Assembly (NCBI GenBank): GCA_902613855.1
Contig: CACMIX010000003.1
Coordinates: 1 to 64,000, forward strand
Reading direction: 5' to 3'
Source: an uncultured Pelagibacteraceae bacterium
GTDB lineage: Bacteria; Pseudomonadota; Alphaproteobacteria; Pelagibacterales; Pelagibacteraceae
DNA length: 64,000 bases
The position numbers were made by a program, and so were the translations under genes. Below, in pieces: positions 51,881 through 60,912 of the stretch (positions are counted from its first letter, which is position 1; the number at the start of each line of letters is the position of its first letter). Below the pieces are notes generated by a model, which saw nothing but the letters and a program-made list of their open reading frames with translations, was not told the origin of the DNA and did no database searches.

Positions 51881-51907
51881 AAAAATTTTTATTAGTTATA
51901 TTTAATC

Positions 51908-53398
51908 ATGAAGTTATTTTTTATACTTGGTAATCAGTTATTTCCAACAAAATACATCGACCGCTACAAAAAAGACCACACTTTCTTTATGGCAGAAGAC
52001 AAAGGTTTATGCACTTATGAAAAACATCATAAACAAAAAATTCTGTTGTTCTTATCCTCTATGCGGTCCTACGCAGATAGTCTTAAGAAAAATAAATTTA
52101 AATTAGAATATTCAAAAATTGAAGATAAAGAATTTAGTGAAGATTATTTAAAAAAATTAAAAAAAATTATTACCCAAAAAAAAATCAAAGAAGTTTCTAG
52201 CTTTGAGATAGAAGACAAACCCTTTGAACAAAAGATTTCCATGTTTTTTAAAAAGGAAAAGATTGAATGGAATATCCTCCAAACACCAATGTTTTTAAAT
52301 TCTCGTGAAGAATTTAAAAAATATCTAGGAAACTCAAAAAAACCATTTATGGCAACCTTCTACAAAGAGGTAAGAAAAAAATCTGGAATATTGATGGGTT
52401 CTGACGGCAATCCTATAGGTGGTAAGTGGAGTTTTGATGAAGACAATAGAAATAAATTACCCAAAGATATTTCAATACCTAAATTTCCTAAAATTAAAGA
52501 GACAAATCATACAAAAAAATTAAAACCTATTATTGAAAAGTTATTCAAAGACCATCCAGGTAATACAGATCATTTTTGGTTTGCAACAGAATATGATGAT
52601 GTTGTTAAACTTTTGAATTTTTTTATAAAAGAGAAATCAAATTTATTTGGTGACTATGAAGATGCTGTAGATCAAAAAGATAATATTCTTTTTCATAGTG
52701 CTCTAAGTCCTTATATCAATCTTGGCTTAATAACGCCCGAATTTATAATTCAAAAAGTTTTGGAGTTTCATAAAAAAAATAAAATCAGAATGAATTCTCT
52801 TGAAGGTTATATTCGTCAGGTAATTGGTTGGAGAGAATTCATGCGAGGAATTTACCAAGGTTATTCAAAAGAAATGGAAACTGGAAATTTCTTTAAACAA
52901 AATAGAAAAATGAAAAATTCTTGGTACGAAGGAAATACAGGTCTTCCTCCATTAGATTATGCGATTAAAAATGCTGTTAATCATGGTTGGTCTCATCACA
53001 TAGAAAGATTGATGATCTTATCTAACATTATGAACCTGTGTGAGATCAAACCTACAATTGTTTACAAATGGTTTATGGAAATGTTTGTAGACTCATCTGA
53101 TTGGGTAATGGTTCCAAATGTTTATGGTATGGGGCTGTTTAGTGATGGAGGAATTTTTGCAACTAAACCCTATATATGTGGATCGGCATATTTTATGAAA
53201 ATGATGGATTTTAAAAAAGGTGAGTGGTGCAACACAATGGACGGTCTTTATTGGAGATTTATAGATAGAAATAGAAAATTCTTTTTAAAAAATCCGCGTT
53301 TATCTATGATGGTTAGGATATTTGATAAAATGAAAGTAGATAGAAAAAAATTAATTTTATCTGAAGCTGAAAAATTTATTAAACAAAATACCGCATAG
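51908..53398 (+). CDS. Cryptochrome/photolyase-related protein (DPRP/PhrB-CryB type)
   Basis: [90 protein letters not shown]. Confidence 0.93.
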   Translation: MKLFFILGNQLFPTKYIDRYKKDHTFFMAEDKGLCTYEKHHKQKILLFLSSMRSYADSLKKNKFKLEYSKIEDKEFSEDYLKKLKKIITQKKIKEVSSFEIEDKPFEQKISMFFKKEKIEWNILQTPMFLNSREEFKKYLGNSKKPFMATFYKEVRKKSGILMGSDGNPIGGKWSFDEDNRNKLPKDISIPKFPKIKETNHTKKLKPIIEKLFKDHPGNTDHFWFATEYDDVVKLLNFFIKEKSNLFGDYEDAVDQKDNILFHSALSPYINLGLITPEFIIQKVLEFHKKNKIRMNSLEGYIRQVIGWREFMRGIYQGYSKEMETGNFFKQNRKMKNSWYEGNTGLPPLDYAIKNAVNHGWSHHIERLMILSNIMNLCEIKPTIVYKWFMEMFVDSSDWVMVPNVYGMGLFSDGGIFATKPYICGSAYFMKMMDFKKGEWCNTMDGLYWRFIDRNRKFFLKNPRLSMMVRIFDKMKVDRKKLILSEAEKFIKQNTA

Positions 53399-53529
53399 TG
53401 AAAAAAGAAAATCTGCCGTCTAAAATTTGTTTAGTTTGCCAAAGGCCTTTTAAATGGAGAAAAAAATGGAAGTTAAACTGGGAAAAAGTTAAATACTGCT
53501 CAAAAAGGTGTTCTAATAAAAAAATTTAA
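53398..53529 (+). CDS. DUF2256 small zinc-ribbon-like protein (43 aa, GTG start)
   Basis: Not in the supplied ORF track. TAGTG overlap with the cryptochrome stop; [43 protein letters not shown] with CxxC...CxxxC. Confidence 0.85.
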   Translation: MKKENLPSKICLVCQRPFKWRKKWKLNWEKVKYCSKRCSNKKI

Positions 53530-53531
53530 GT

Positions 53532-54065
53532 ATGAATTTGGAAAAATATAAATGGAAAAGTAGAATTTTATTAGTAATTACGCCGAATTTTAAAGATCAA
53601 TCATATCAAAAAGTAAAAAAAATATATCAAAGCAAGATTAAGGAATTCCATAAAAGATATGTAAAATTAATTTGTAAATCAAATAAAAACAAAACTTTTT
53701 CGATAAATCTTATTGGTTTCGATGGAAAATCAAAAAAAATAATGAATGATTTAAAGCCCAAGCTAGTTTTCCAAATAATTGACAAGATGCCATTAAGTAA
53801 AAAAATTAAACCAATTAACCTATCTTTATATTCTGATTATAATCCTAAGACCACAACACATGGATTGGGATTTAAAAATAAAGAAAAGGCTTTATTTACA
53901 ATTAATACAATTAAAAATAGATCTACTAAGTATCAAGTAAATGTAGTTTCGACCATGCTGGGTAGAGCTAAAAATCATCCAAACAAAACCAAAGACATGG
54001 GTGGCGCTATAAAAGTATTTGACGATTGGTTGAAAAAATATAAGAGAAAAAAAAATGAAAAGTAA
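53532..54065 (+). CDS. DUF4174-like protein with a C-terminal extension
   Basis: KYKWKSRILLVITPNFKDQSYQKVKKIY resembles DUF4174; C-terminal half (GLGFKNKEKALFTINTIK...NHPNKTKDMGGAIKVFDDWLKKY) is not part of that family as I know it. Confidence 0.65.
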   Translation: MNLEKYKWKSRILLVITPNFKDQSYQKVKKIYQSKIKEFHKRYVKLICKSNKNKTFSINLIGFDGKSKKIMNDLKPKLVFQIIDKMPLSKKIKPINLSLYSDYNPKTTTHGLGFKNKEKALFTINTIKNRSTKYQVNVVSTMLGRAKNHPNKTKDMGGAIKVFDDWLKKYKRKKNEK

Positions 54066-55497
54066 GATGTCTAACTTTTTAAATAAAATAATAATTTTAA
54101 CAATTTTAATAATACCCAACATTGTTAATGCTGATTTTTTTGAGGATATAACTGATAAAATTGTAGATAATCCAAAAAGACTTAGTTATGGCATTTCTGT
54201 TGCCGATATAAATAAAAATGGAAAATATGAATTTATAGTTACAGGATTTGGATATCCTAATTTAGCTTTATCATATGATAATGGGACATTAATTAATATT
54301 GCTAATCAAAATGTATTTTCTGATGAATTTAGAAAAACTATTGGTGTTGCAGCCTGTGATGTTGATAAAGATGGTTATGAAGAAATATATTTTCTTAACA
54401 CAGATACATATAGTGGAACAAAAAAATATTCAGACAGACTTATAGATTTAGAAGAAAATAAATTTTTAGACATGTTCGAAATTGAAAAAAATAAAGAGGA
54501 TCTAAATTTAACAGCAGGCAGATCTGTTGCTTGTGTGGATAGAAAAGGTAATGGCGAATATGGTCTCTATGTATCAAATTATGGTGGACCAACGAGGTTT
54601 TATGAGATTGAAGATAAAAAGATTAAGGATAAATCAGTTAGCTTAAATTTAGATAAGGTTACAGGTGGAAGGGCAGTTGTTTCAGGGCATATTTTAACAG
54701 ACAGATCTGATATTTTTGCAGCAAATGAAAGAGGTGCAAATTTTCTTTTGAAAAATAACAATGGGATTTTTGAAGACGTAGCTTTTGATTATCGAGTAGA
54801 TGATGTGATCCAAAACGGAAGAGGTACTGCACTATCAGACATACTTTATCGAGGAAGATTAGATATAATAAGTGGAAATTGGCAGGGTTATCACAGAGCT
54901 TACGCCTTACAAGATAATCAATTTAAAGATATAGGTAATAGTAAATTTGATAAACCTTCAAGAATTCGAACCATTATATCTGCGGATTTTGATAATGACG
55001 GTTATGATGAAGTCTTCATGAATAACATAGCTGAGCCTAACAAGTTATTTAGGATAAAAGAGAATGGAGCTTTTGAGGAAATAATACTGGAAACAGGCCT
55101 TGAACCTGATGGGTTTGGTACAGGAGCTGCAGTTGCTGACATTGATGGTGATGGTATTTTAGAATTACTAGTTTCTCGTGGTGAAAGCAAAGAACAGGCA
55201 TTAACTTTATATAAAGCAAAAGTTGATAAACAGAGCAAATATTTGAGAATTAAACCTCTTAATAAATTTGGAGCTCCAGCAAGAGGTGCAACAGTTACAT
55301 TACTTACAAATCAAAGAAAACATTCAAAAACTATTGATGCTGGATCTGGTTATTTGTGTCAAATGGAGCCTGTGGCACATTATGGAATTAGAAAAAACGA
55401 AAAAAATTTTAAGGTAGAAGTTAAATGGACTGATGGTACTAAAAATTTAATTAAAATAACTTCGTTAAATCAAACAGTTACTTTAAAACAAAAATGA
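54055..55497 (+). CDS. Secreted FG-GAP/VCBS repeat protein with ASPIC/UnbV C-terminus (CRTAC1-like)
   Basis: Signal peptide; repeats VADINKNGKYEF, CDVDKDGYEE, ADFDNDGYDE, ADIDGDGILE; C-terminal GAPARGATVTLLT...VKWTDGTKNLIKI. Confidence 0.88.
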   Translation: MKSKMSNFLNKIIILTILIIPNIVNADFFEDITDKIVDNPKRLSYGISVADINKNGKYEFIVTGFGYPNLALSYDNGTLINIANQNVFSDEFRKTIGVAACDVDKDGYEEIYFLNTDTYSGTKKYSDRLIDLEENKFLDMFEIEKNKEDLNLTAGRSVACVDRKGNGEYGLYVSNYGGPTRFYEIEDKKIKDKSVSLNLDKVTGGRAVVSGHILTDRSDIFAANERGANFLLKNNNGIFEDVAFDYRVDDVIQNGRGTALSDILYRGRLDIISGNWQGYHRAYALQDNQFKDIGNSKFDKPSRIRTIISADFDNDGYDEVFMNNIAEPNKLFRIKENGAFEEIILETGLEPDGFGTGAAVADIDGDGILELLVSRGESKEQALTLYKAKVDKQSKYLRIKPLNKFGAPARGATVTLLTNQRKHSKTIDAGSGYLCQMEPVAHYGIRKNEKNFKVEVKWTDGTKNLIKITSLNQTVTLKQK

Positions 55498-56183
55498 AAA
55501 AAATCTTATTTAAATTCATTTTAATTTTCTTTGTATTTTTTCAATTTGAATCATTCGCAGAAGAAAAAAATTATCATAAAGAATTAATTACTGATTGGTC
55601 TAGAATATTTCCAGATCAAAATAGAAATGCAGCTGGACCAAAGTTTTTTAAGTATATTATAGATAAAGAAATTACATATAAAGATTTTACAGAATTTAAT
55701 AAATTATATTGTGCAGTTTCTGGATCATTAATTGAACCAAATAGCGAACCAGATTTTCTATACGCTAAAGAGAGCAAAACGGGCGAAAAAATTTGTGGTG
55801 ACTACTATAAGTGCTGCATTCCTTGCTCGTGCGATATTATGAAATATTCTGAAGTTGAAAAGATGACTCATAAATTTTCGGATGGTTTAAAAGATTTCTA
55901 TGTATTCACCATCAGAAATCCTTGCAAGAAGAAAGATTTTCCTGACCGGGTAAATAAAGATTACTTTTGTGATGGAGAAAAAATCAATAATAATCAAGTC
56001 TATAATCTTAATGATCGAGTAGTAATAGGTTTATTACATGAAGGAAGAAGCTGTAAAAAAGAAGAGATAGATTTTGTAAAAAGTCACGAAGTAACAGGGA
56101 GGTTTTGTGAATTACGAAATAATACTCCTTTAGAAAATTTAAAAACTGGAATGGGCGATATATTTATAAAGCTTGCCAGATAA
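55494..56183 (+). CDS. Secreted cysteine-rich hypothetical protein
   Basis: Signal peptide; GDYYKCCIPCSCDIMKY plus at least six further Cys; translationally coupled (ATGA-type overlap) to the CRTAC1-like gene. Confidence 0.75.
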   Translation: MKKILFKFILIFFVFFQFESFAEEKNYHKELITDWSRIFPDQNRNAAGPKFFKYIIDKEITYKDFTEFNKLYCAVSGSLIEPNSEPDFLYAKESKTGEKICGDYYKCCIPCSCDIMKYSEVEKMTHKFSDGLKDFYVFTIRNPCKKKDFPDRVNKDYFCDGEKINNNQVYNLNDRVVIGLLHEGRSCKKEEIDFVKSHEVTGRFCELRNNTPLENLKTGMGDIFIKLAR

Positions 56184-56230
56184 TATAATTTAATTTGTTC
56201 AAAGAATTGTTCTGAGCTAAACTGAAATTA

Positions 56231-56950
56231 GTGAATATTATCGTATTACAACATATTAAGATAGAAGACCCCGGATATATCAAAGATTTAATGTTAGCTG
56301 ATGGATTTAATCTAACCACTGTTGAGTTAGATGAAGGTGAAAAAATACCTGAAGATTTAAATAAATTTAATGGAATGTTTTGTATGGGAGGTCCAATGGA
56401 CACCTTTATGGAAAAGCAGTATCCATGGTTAGTAGAGGAGAAGAAAAAAATTAAAGAGTTTGTTGTGGATTTAAAAAAACCTTACTTAGGATTTTGTTTA
56501 GGCTGTCAGTTACTAGGAGAAGTAATAGGGGGGCAAGTAGTTAAATCAAATCCTGCTGAGATTGGAATGATGGATATCAACTTTACAAAAGAAAAAGAAG
56601 TTGACAATTTGTTTTCAAAATTTCCAAACCAAATTAAAAGTCTACAATGGCACTCTTATGAGGTGCAGGGTATTGAAAATCATAAGGATGTGACTTTGTT
56701 AGCTTCGTCACCGGTCACAAAATTTCAAATTTTTAAATACCAAAACCACGCCTATGGAATTCAATTTCATATAGAAATAAAAAATACCACAGTCAATGAA
56801 TGGGGATGTGTCCCAGAATATAAAAAAGCTTTGGAGGATCAGCTTGGTAATGGTGCGTTAGAAAAATTTGATCAATCTACAAAGGATAACATGAAAGATA
56901 TGAATAACTATTCTACAATCCTTTATGATAATTTTAAAAAACTTTTATGA
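56231..56950 (+). CDS. Class I glutamine amidotransferase-like protein (GTG start)
   Basis: MGGPMDTFMEKQYPWL; YLGFCLGCQLLGEVIGG nucleophile elbow; YGIQFHIE. Confidence 0.92.
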   Translation: MNIIVLQHIKIEDPGYIKDLMLADGFNLTTVELDEGEKIPEDLNKFNGMFCMGGPMDTFMEKQYPWLVEEKKKIKEFVVDLKKPYLGFCLGCQLLGEVIGGQVVKSNPAEIGMMDINFTKEKEVDNLFSKFPNQIKSLQWHSYEVQGIENHKDVTLLASSPVTKFQIFKYQNHAYGIQFHIEIKNTTVNEWGCVPEYKKALEDQLGNGALEKFDQSTKDNMKDMNNYSTILYDNFKKLL

Positions 56951-57168
56951 ACAATAAAATATTTGAATGGGCTGGAGTTATAACTGCAATATTATATTCT
57001 TTGTTTGTAGCTTTAAATATCGGGATTGAATTTTTCGGTTTTTGTTTATTACTATTTTCAGCAATTTTAATCGGAATATGGGCTTATAGGGGTGGTCATA
57101 AGGGAATTTTATTTCTACAATTTTTTTATGCAACAGCCGGTATTATTGGGATGGTACGTTGGTTTTAA
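56947..57168 (+). CDS. Small hypothetical membrane protein
   Basis: 73 aa, hydrophobic; overlaps the previous ORF by 4 bp. Confidence 0.7.
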   Translation: MNNKIFEWAGVITAILYSLFVALNIGIEFFGFCLLLFSAILIGIWAYRGGHKGILFLQFFYATAGIIGMVRWF

Positions 57169-58304
57169 TTAAAGCTTGATATTATTTTTGGAATATAATT
57201 TTTAAAATTAAAAAAACCTTTGTTGCAATATTGCCAGGAAAATCGATCAAGATCCCTGTATAAAAAATCTAATTTAATAGTATTTGAATTTAAATAATCT
57301 AAATTTTCACCAACAGTTGGATATAATCCAAGGCAGTTTTCAATATTTTTAATTTCACTAATATCAATAATCTCACACTCGATAGAATCATCTTTTAATC
57401 TTTGTAGTTGGTCATTTATTAAAAGAGACTTAAATTCCACTGACTTTTCACTGAGCTTGATAGATCTATTTTCATTTTTAACAGCAACTATATATATTTT
57501 TTTAAAATTATTTTCTTTGAAGTCAGTGATTTCAAATGAGAGATTATTTTCAAAAATTATAAGATTTTTACCTTCTAAATCCTGTGAGTTAATGAAATCT
57601 TGTTTAATTATAGAGTAAGTTTTTTCTGAAATTTTTGGAGGTGCATTCTCATTTAATTTGACGCTTTGAAACCTGTTATTGGTAAATTTTTTTATGTTCC
57701 ATTCACTTGCAAGGTAATGCTTACCTTGAGTTTGAATTCCAGCTACCCATCTCCAACCAAGGGTATTAGATGCAGCATCTCCGTCATACAGATGTTGCAT
57801 AAAAAACTCAGCACCAAGTTGCCAAGGTAATTCTAGAGTGAAAATCCAAATACTCGCAAACCACATTCTGGTATGGTTGTGAAGATAGTTATTCTCTTTG
57901 AGTTCATTTACCCAGTAATTAAAGCATTCAATATTTGTTTTCCCTTCGATTGCATTTAAATATTCTTTGTTATCTTTGAAATCCTCTCTTATTTTTTTTA
58001 GCTCTATTAAATAATCATTCCATACATTTGGTCTTAGCTCTAGCCAGCCTTTCCAATAGGTACGCCAAAGAACTTCTTGGATAAACTTTTCATTTTTTGC
58101 AAAAGAAAATTTATCAAGAGATTTTTTTATTATTTCTTTTTCACCTATTATCCCGTGTGTAATGTAAGGTGATAAGCACGAGACATTAGATCTACTCTCT
58201 GGACCAAGATCAAAATTCCTTAATTTAGAGTAATCTGTTAAATTATTTTCAACAAAATGATTTAGTTTTTCAATGGCTTTCGCCCTCGAAGCCTCAAATA
58301 ACAT
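57165..58304 (-). CDS. Photolyase/cryptochrome FAD-binding domain protein with non-canonical domain order
   Basis: SCLSPYITHGIIGEKEI; FIQEVLWRTYWKGWLELRP; NYLHNHTRMWFASIWIFTLELPWQLGAEFFMQHLYDGDAASNTLGWRWVAG. No N-terminal alpha/beta antenna domain; about 150-aa C-terminal extension. Confidence 0.9.
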   Translation of the reverse strand: MLFEASRAKAIEKLNHFVENNLTDYSKLRNFDLGPESRSNVSCLSPYITHGIIGEKEIIKKSLDKFSFAKNEKFIQEVLWRTYWKGWLELRPNVWNDYLIELKKIREDFKDNKEYLNAIEGKTNIECFNYWVNELKENNYLHNHTRMWFASIWIFTLELPWQLGAEFFMQHLYDGDAASNTLGWRWVAGIQTQGKHYLASEWNIKKFTNNRFQSVKLNENAPPKISEKTYSIIKQDFINSQDLEGKNLIIFENNLSFEITDFKENNFKKIYIVAVKNENRSIKLSEKSVEFKSLLINDQLQRLKDDSIECEIIDISEIKNIENCLGLYPTVGENLDYLNSNTIKLDFLYRDLDRFSWQYCNKGFFNFKNYIPKIISSFN

Positions 58305-58311
58305 ATTTAAA

Positions 58312-58692
58312 TTACCTAGATTTTTTTTTCTTTAGACCTAGTTTGTCACTATGTCTTAATCTTAGAACAACAATTGCTCCAGCGATCAATAGTATAGCAA
58401 CCGCCTCATAAACAAGAGCCGTAGGATCCATTTCTTTTCCTTGAAGAATAATAAATCGAGCAAGAGCTGTTATTGCAATAAGAAGTGGCAGGGTTATGCT
58501 TATAGATTGTTGGTTCCAAAAAACCCTTACCATTGCAAGCACTTCTAAATACAGAAACATTAAAAGTAAATCAGCTAAGGTAACTAGTTGATTTGTAAAC
58601 ATATTTAATATTTCAATGCCAACAGCAATTACAGTGCTGATTAAAATAATACACATCAACCCTAATTGTAAGTTTTTTGCTATCTTATCCAT
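58312..58692 (-). CDS. PsiE-like (phosphate-starvation-inducible) membrane protein
   Basis: VTLADLLLMFLYLEVLAMVRVFWNQQSISITLPLLIAITALARFIILQGKEMDP. Confidence 0.85.
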   Translation of the reverse strand: MDKIAKNLQLGLMCIILISTVIAVGIEILNMFTNQLVTLADLLLMFLYLEVLAMVRVFWNQQSISITLPLLIAITALARFIILQGKEMDPTALVYEAVAILLIAGAIVVLRLRHSDKLGLKKKKSR

Positions 58693-59150
58693 TATTTATC
58701 TTTACTAAACGGTAGCCATTTTTCAAATACTGATTTTGAAGAACCATCATATGGAATCGAGTAAGAATATGGGTTTGGACTAGTTAAAACTTCAATTCCT
58801 TTTGAAAAGACAAATATAAAAACTATAACAAAAACAATAACCATTATCTTAAAGGGATCAAAATTTTTTGTCTTAAAAACGCTAGCAGAACTTTCTTCAG
58901 CTCTGTGAAAATGTTTAAATGTCATATAGACTGCAAAAATCAAACCAATATGAGCTATAAATAGACCTGCCCAACCAAATGCAAAAGTTGTATATGAAAA
59001 AACATATAAACTAAAAACAGTGGTCCAAATAAAACTTAACACCAAAAGTATTTGTAACCTCACTGTTTTAGGAAGAGCCCTCAAATCATTTTTACTATCA
59101 TCAAATAAAATATTTGCTGCTTCTATCATCCAATTTTTTAATGATTCCAT
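58692..59150 (-). CDS. Hypothetical membrane protein
   Basis: 152 aa, several TM segments; directly upstream of the PsiE-like gene with a 1-bp overlap. Confidence 0.7.
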   Translation of the reverse strand: MESLKNWMIEAANILFDDSKNDLRALPKTVRLQILLVLSFIWTTVFSLYVFSYTTFAFGWAGLFIAHIGLIFAVYMTFKHFHRAEESSASVFKTKNFDPFKIMVIVFVIVFIFVFSKGIEVLTSPNPYSYSIPYDGSSKSVFEKWLPFSKDK

Positions 59151-59207
59151 AGATCTAAGATATAGTTTTAAATAAATTTGACAAACGATAAATTGACCTA
59201 AGATTTA

Positions 59208-60395
59208 TTAAGAACGTAGTTTTTTCTTATGAAAATTAATAAATCTTTCAACATTTGTTTTATTAAAGGTTTTATTTTCTTCAAAAGAAACTTTTTTCAT
59301 AGAGTAGGCTGCACTATTAGTTTGTCTAGAAATTATTGTAACATTTCCTTTGTAAAGTTTGAGTTTAACTGAACCATTAACTTTATTTTTATTTAGATCC
59401 ACAATTTTTTGGAGTTTAAATCTTTCTTTTGAATACCAATAGCCATTGTAAATAAGTTCTGCATATCTTGGCATAATTTGATCTTTTTTATGCATGGTGT
59501 CTTTGTCCAAGGTTACAGACTCTATTGCACGATGGGCATGCATTAACAAAGTGCCCCCAGGTGTTTCGTATACACCTCTAGACTTTATTCCAATAAATCT
59601 ATTTTCAACTAAATCAACTCTCCCAATTCCATTTTTACCCGCAAGCTGATTTAGTTTTTCTAATAATTTTGCTGGAGAAAGTTTTTTCCCATTTATACCA
59701 AATGGATCTCCGTTTTTAAAATTGATATTAACAAAAGATGCTTTATTTGGTGCCTTTTCTGGCGAAACTGATCTTTGAAAAATAAATTCTGGGGCAAAAT
59801 TTTTGGGATTTTCTAAAAGCTTACCTTCAGTAGAAGTGTGAAATAAATTATCGTCCACTGAAAAAGGAGATGCGCCTTTTTTATCCTTTGGAATAGCTAT
59901 GTTGTGTTTTTTCGCATAATTAATTAGATCAGTTCTTGATTTTAATTTCCAAATTCTCCAAGGAGCAATGATTTTTATATTAGGGCCAAAGTAATGATAG
60001 CCTAATTCAAATCTTACTTGATCGTTTCCTTTACCAGTCGCGCCGTGAGAAACTGCAAATGCTTTAAATTTTTTAGCAACTCTAATCTGATCTTTAGCTA
60101 TGAGAGGTCTTGCTATGGATGTACCCAACAAGTAGACACCTTCATAAATAGCATGACCTCTGATCATTGGATAAACATAATCTTTTACAAAGATATCTTT
60201 TAAATCTTTAATAATTATTTTAGTAACACCAAATTTTTTTGCATTAGAGATAATTTTTTTTCTATCAATCTCTTGCCCTACATCTGCTGTGTAACAAATT
60301 ACTTCTGCGTCATAATTTTCTTGAAGCCATTTTAAAATTATAGAGGTATCAAGCCCTCCAGAGTACGCTAGAACAATTTTTTTTTTTGATTTCAT
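59208..60395 (-). CDS. argG: Argininosuccinate synthase
   Basis: KIVLAYSGGLDTSIILKWLQE; VSHGATGKGNDQVRFEL. Confidence 0.98.
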   Translation of the reverse strand: MKSKKKIVLAYSGGLDTSIILKWLQENYDAEVICYTADVGQEIDRKKIISNAKKFGVTKIIIKDLKDIFVKDYVYPMIRGHAIYEGVYLLGTSIARPLIAKDQIRVAKKFKAFAVSHGATGKGNDQVRFELGYHYFGPNIKIIAPWRIWKLKSRTDLINYAKKHNIAIPKDKKGASPFSVDDNLFHTSTEGKLLENPKNFAPEFIFQRSVSPEKAPNKASFVNINFKNGDPFGINGKKLSPAKLLEKLNQLAGKNGIGRVDLVENRFIGIKSRGVYETPGGTLLMHAHRAIESVTLDKDTMHKKDQIMPRYAELIYNGYWYSKERFKLQKIVDLNKNKVNGSVKLKLYKGNVTIISRQTNSAAYSMKKVSFEENKTFNKTNVERFINFHKKKLRS

Positions 60396-60399
60396 TAAA

Positions 60400-60912
60400 T
60401 TAACTGCAAGCTTTTCGAGATGCGTTATAAGCTTTAGTAAATCCTAGCAACGAATAGTGATCAATGGTTTGAGAACCCTTTTGATTGTATCCCGTAATCA
60501 TTATTCGAGAACCTTTTCTCATTTGCTTAATCATTTTTAATTCAATTTTATTGTCAGCTATCCAAGCAAAACCTTGTTCTTTAATGTCAAATTTAAACTT
60601 ATTTTTTCCTGAGGCAGCAGTAACAGAGTTGCTTTTGTTAAATTCATAGCCTGGGGTGACACTTACTTCGTTGGTAATGCTTTCGTTTGGTCTAAAGGCT
60701 ACAAATAATTTTGCATCTCTCTTGTTTGTTTTTGGAGCTTGCAAGATAGGTGATGATTGTGCGAAACAAACTTTTCCGCTGGCTTCAGAAACTACCATTG
60801 CTTCCCAATCTTTGTATTTGCCAATTTTTTTTACTTCTTGAGCTTGAAGCTGATTGAAGCCAGTTAAAAATAAAATAATAAAAAACGCTGTAATTTTTTT
60901 AGTTATGGACAT
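60400..60912 (-). CDS. Invasion-associated locus B (IalB) family secreted protein
   Basis: Signal peptide; YKDWEAMVVSEASGKVCFAQSSP; periplasmic IalB-like pattern. Confidence 0.85.
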   Translation of the reverse strand: MSITKKITAFFIILFLTGFNQLQAQEVKKIGKYKDWEAMVVSEASGKVCFAQSSPILQAPKTNKRDAKLFVAFRPNESITNEVSVTPGYEFNKSNSVTAASGKNKFKFDIKEQGFAWIADNKIELKMIKQMRKGSRIMITGYNQKGSQTIDHYSLLGFTKAYNASRKACS

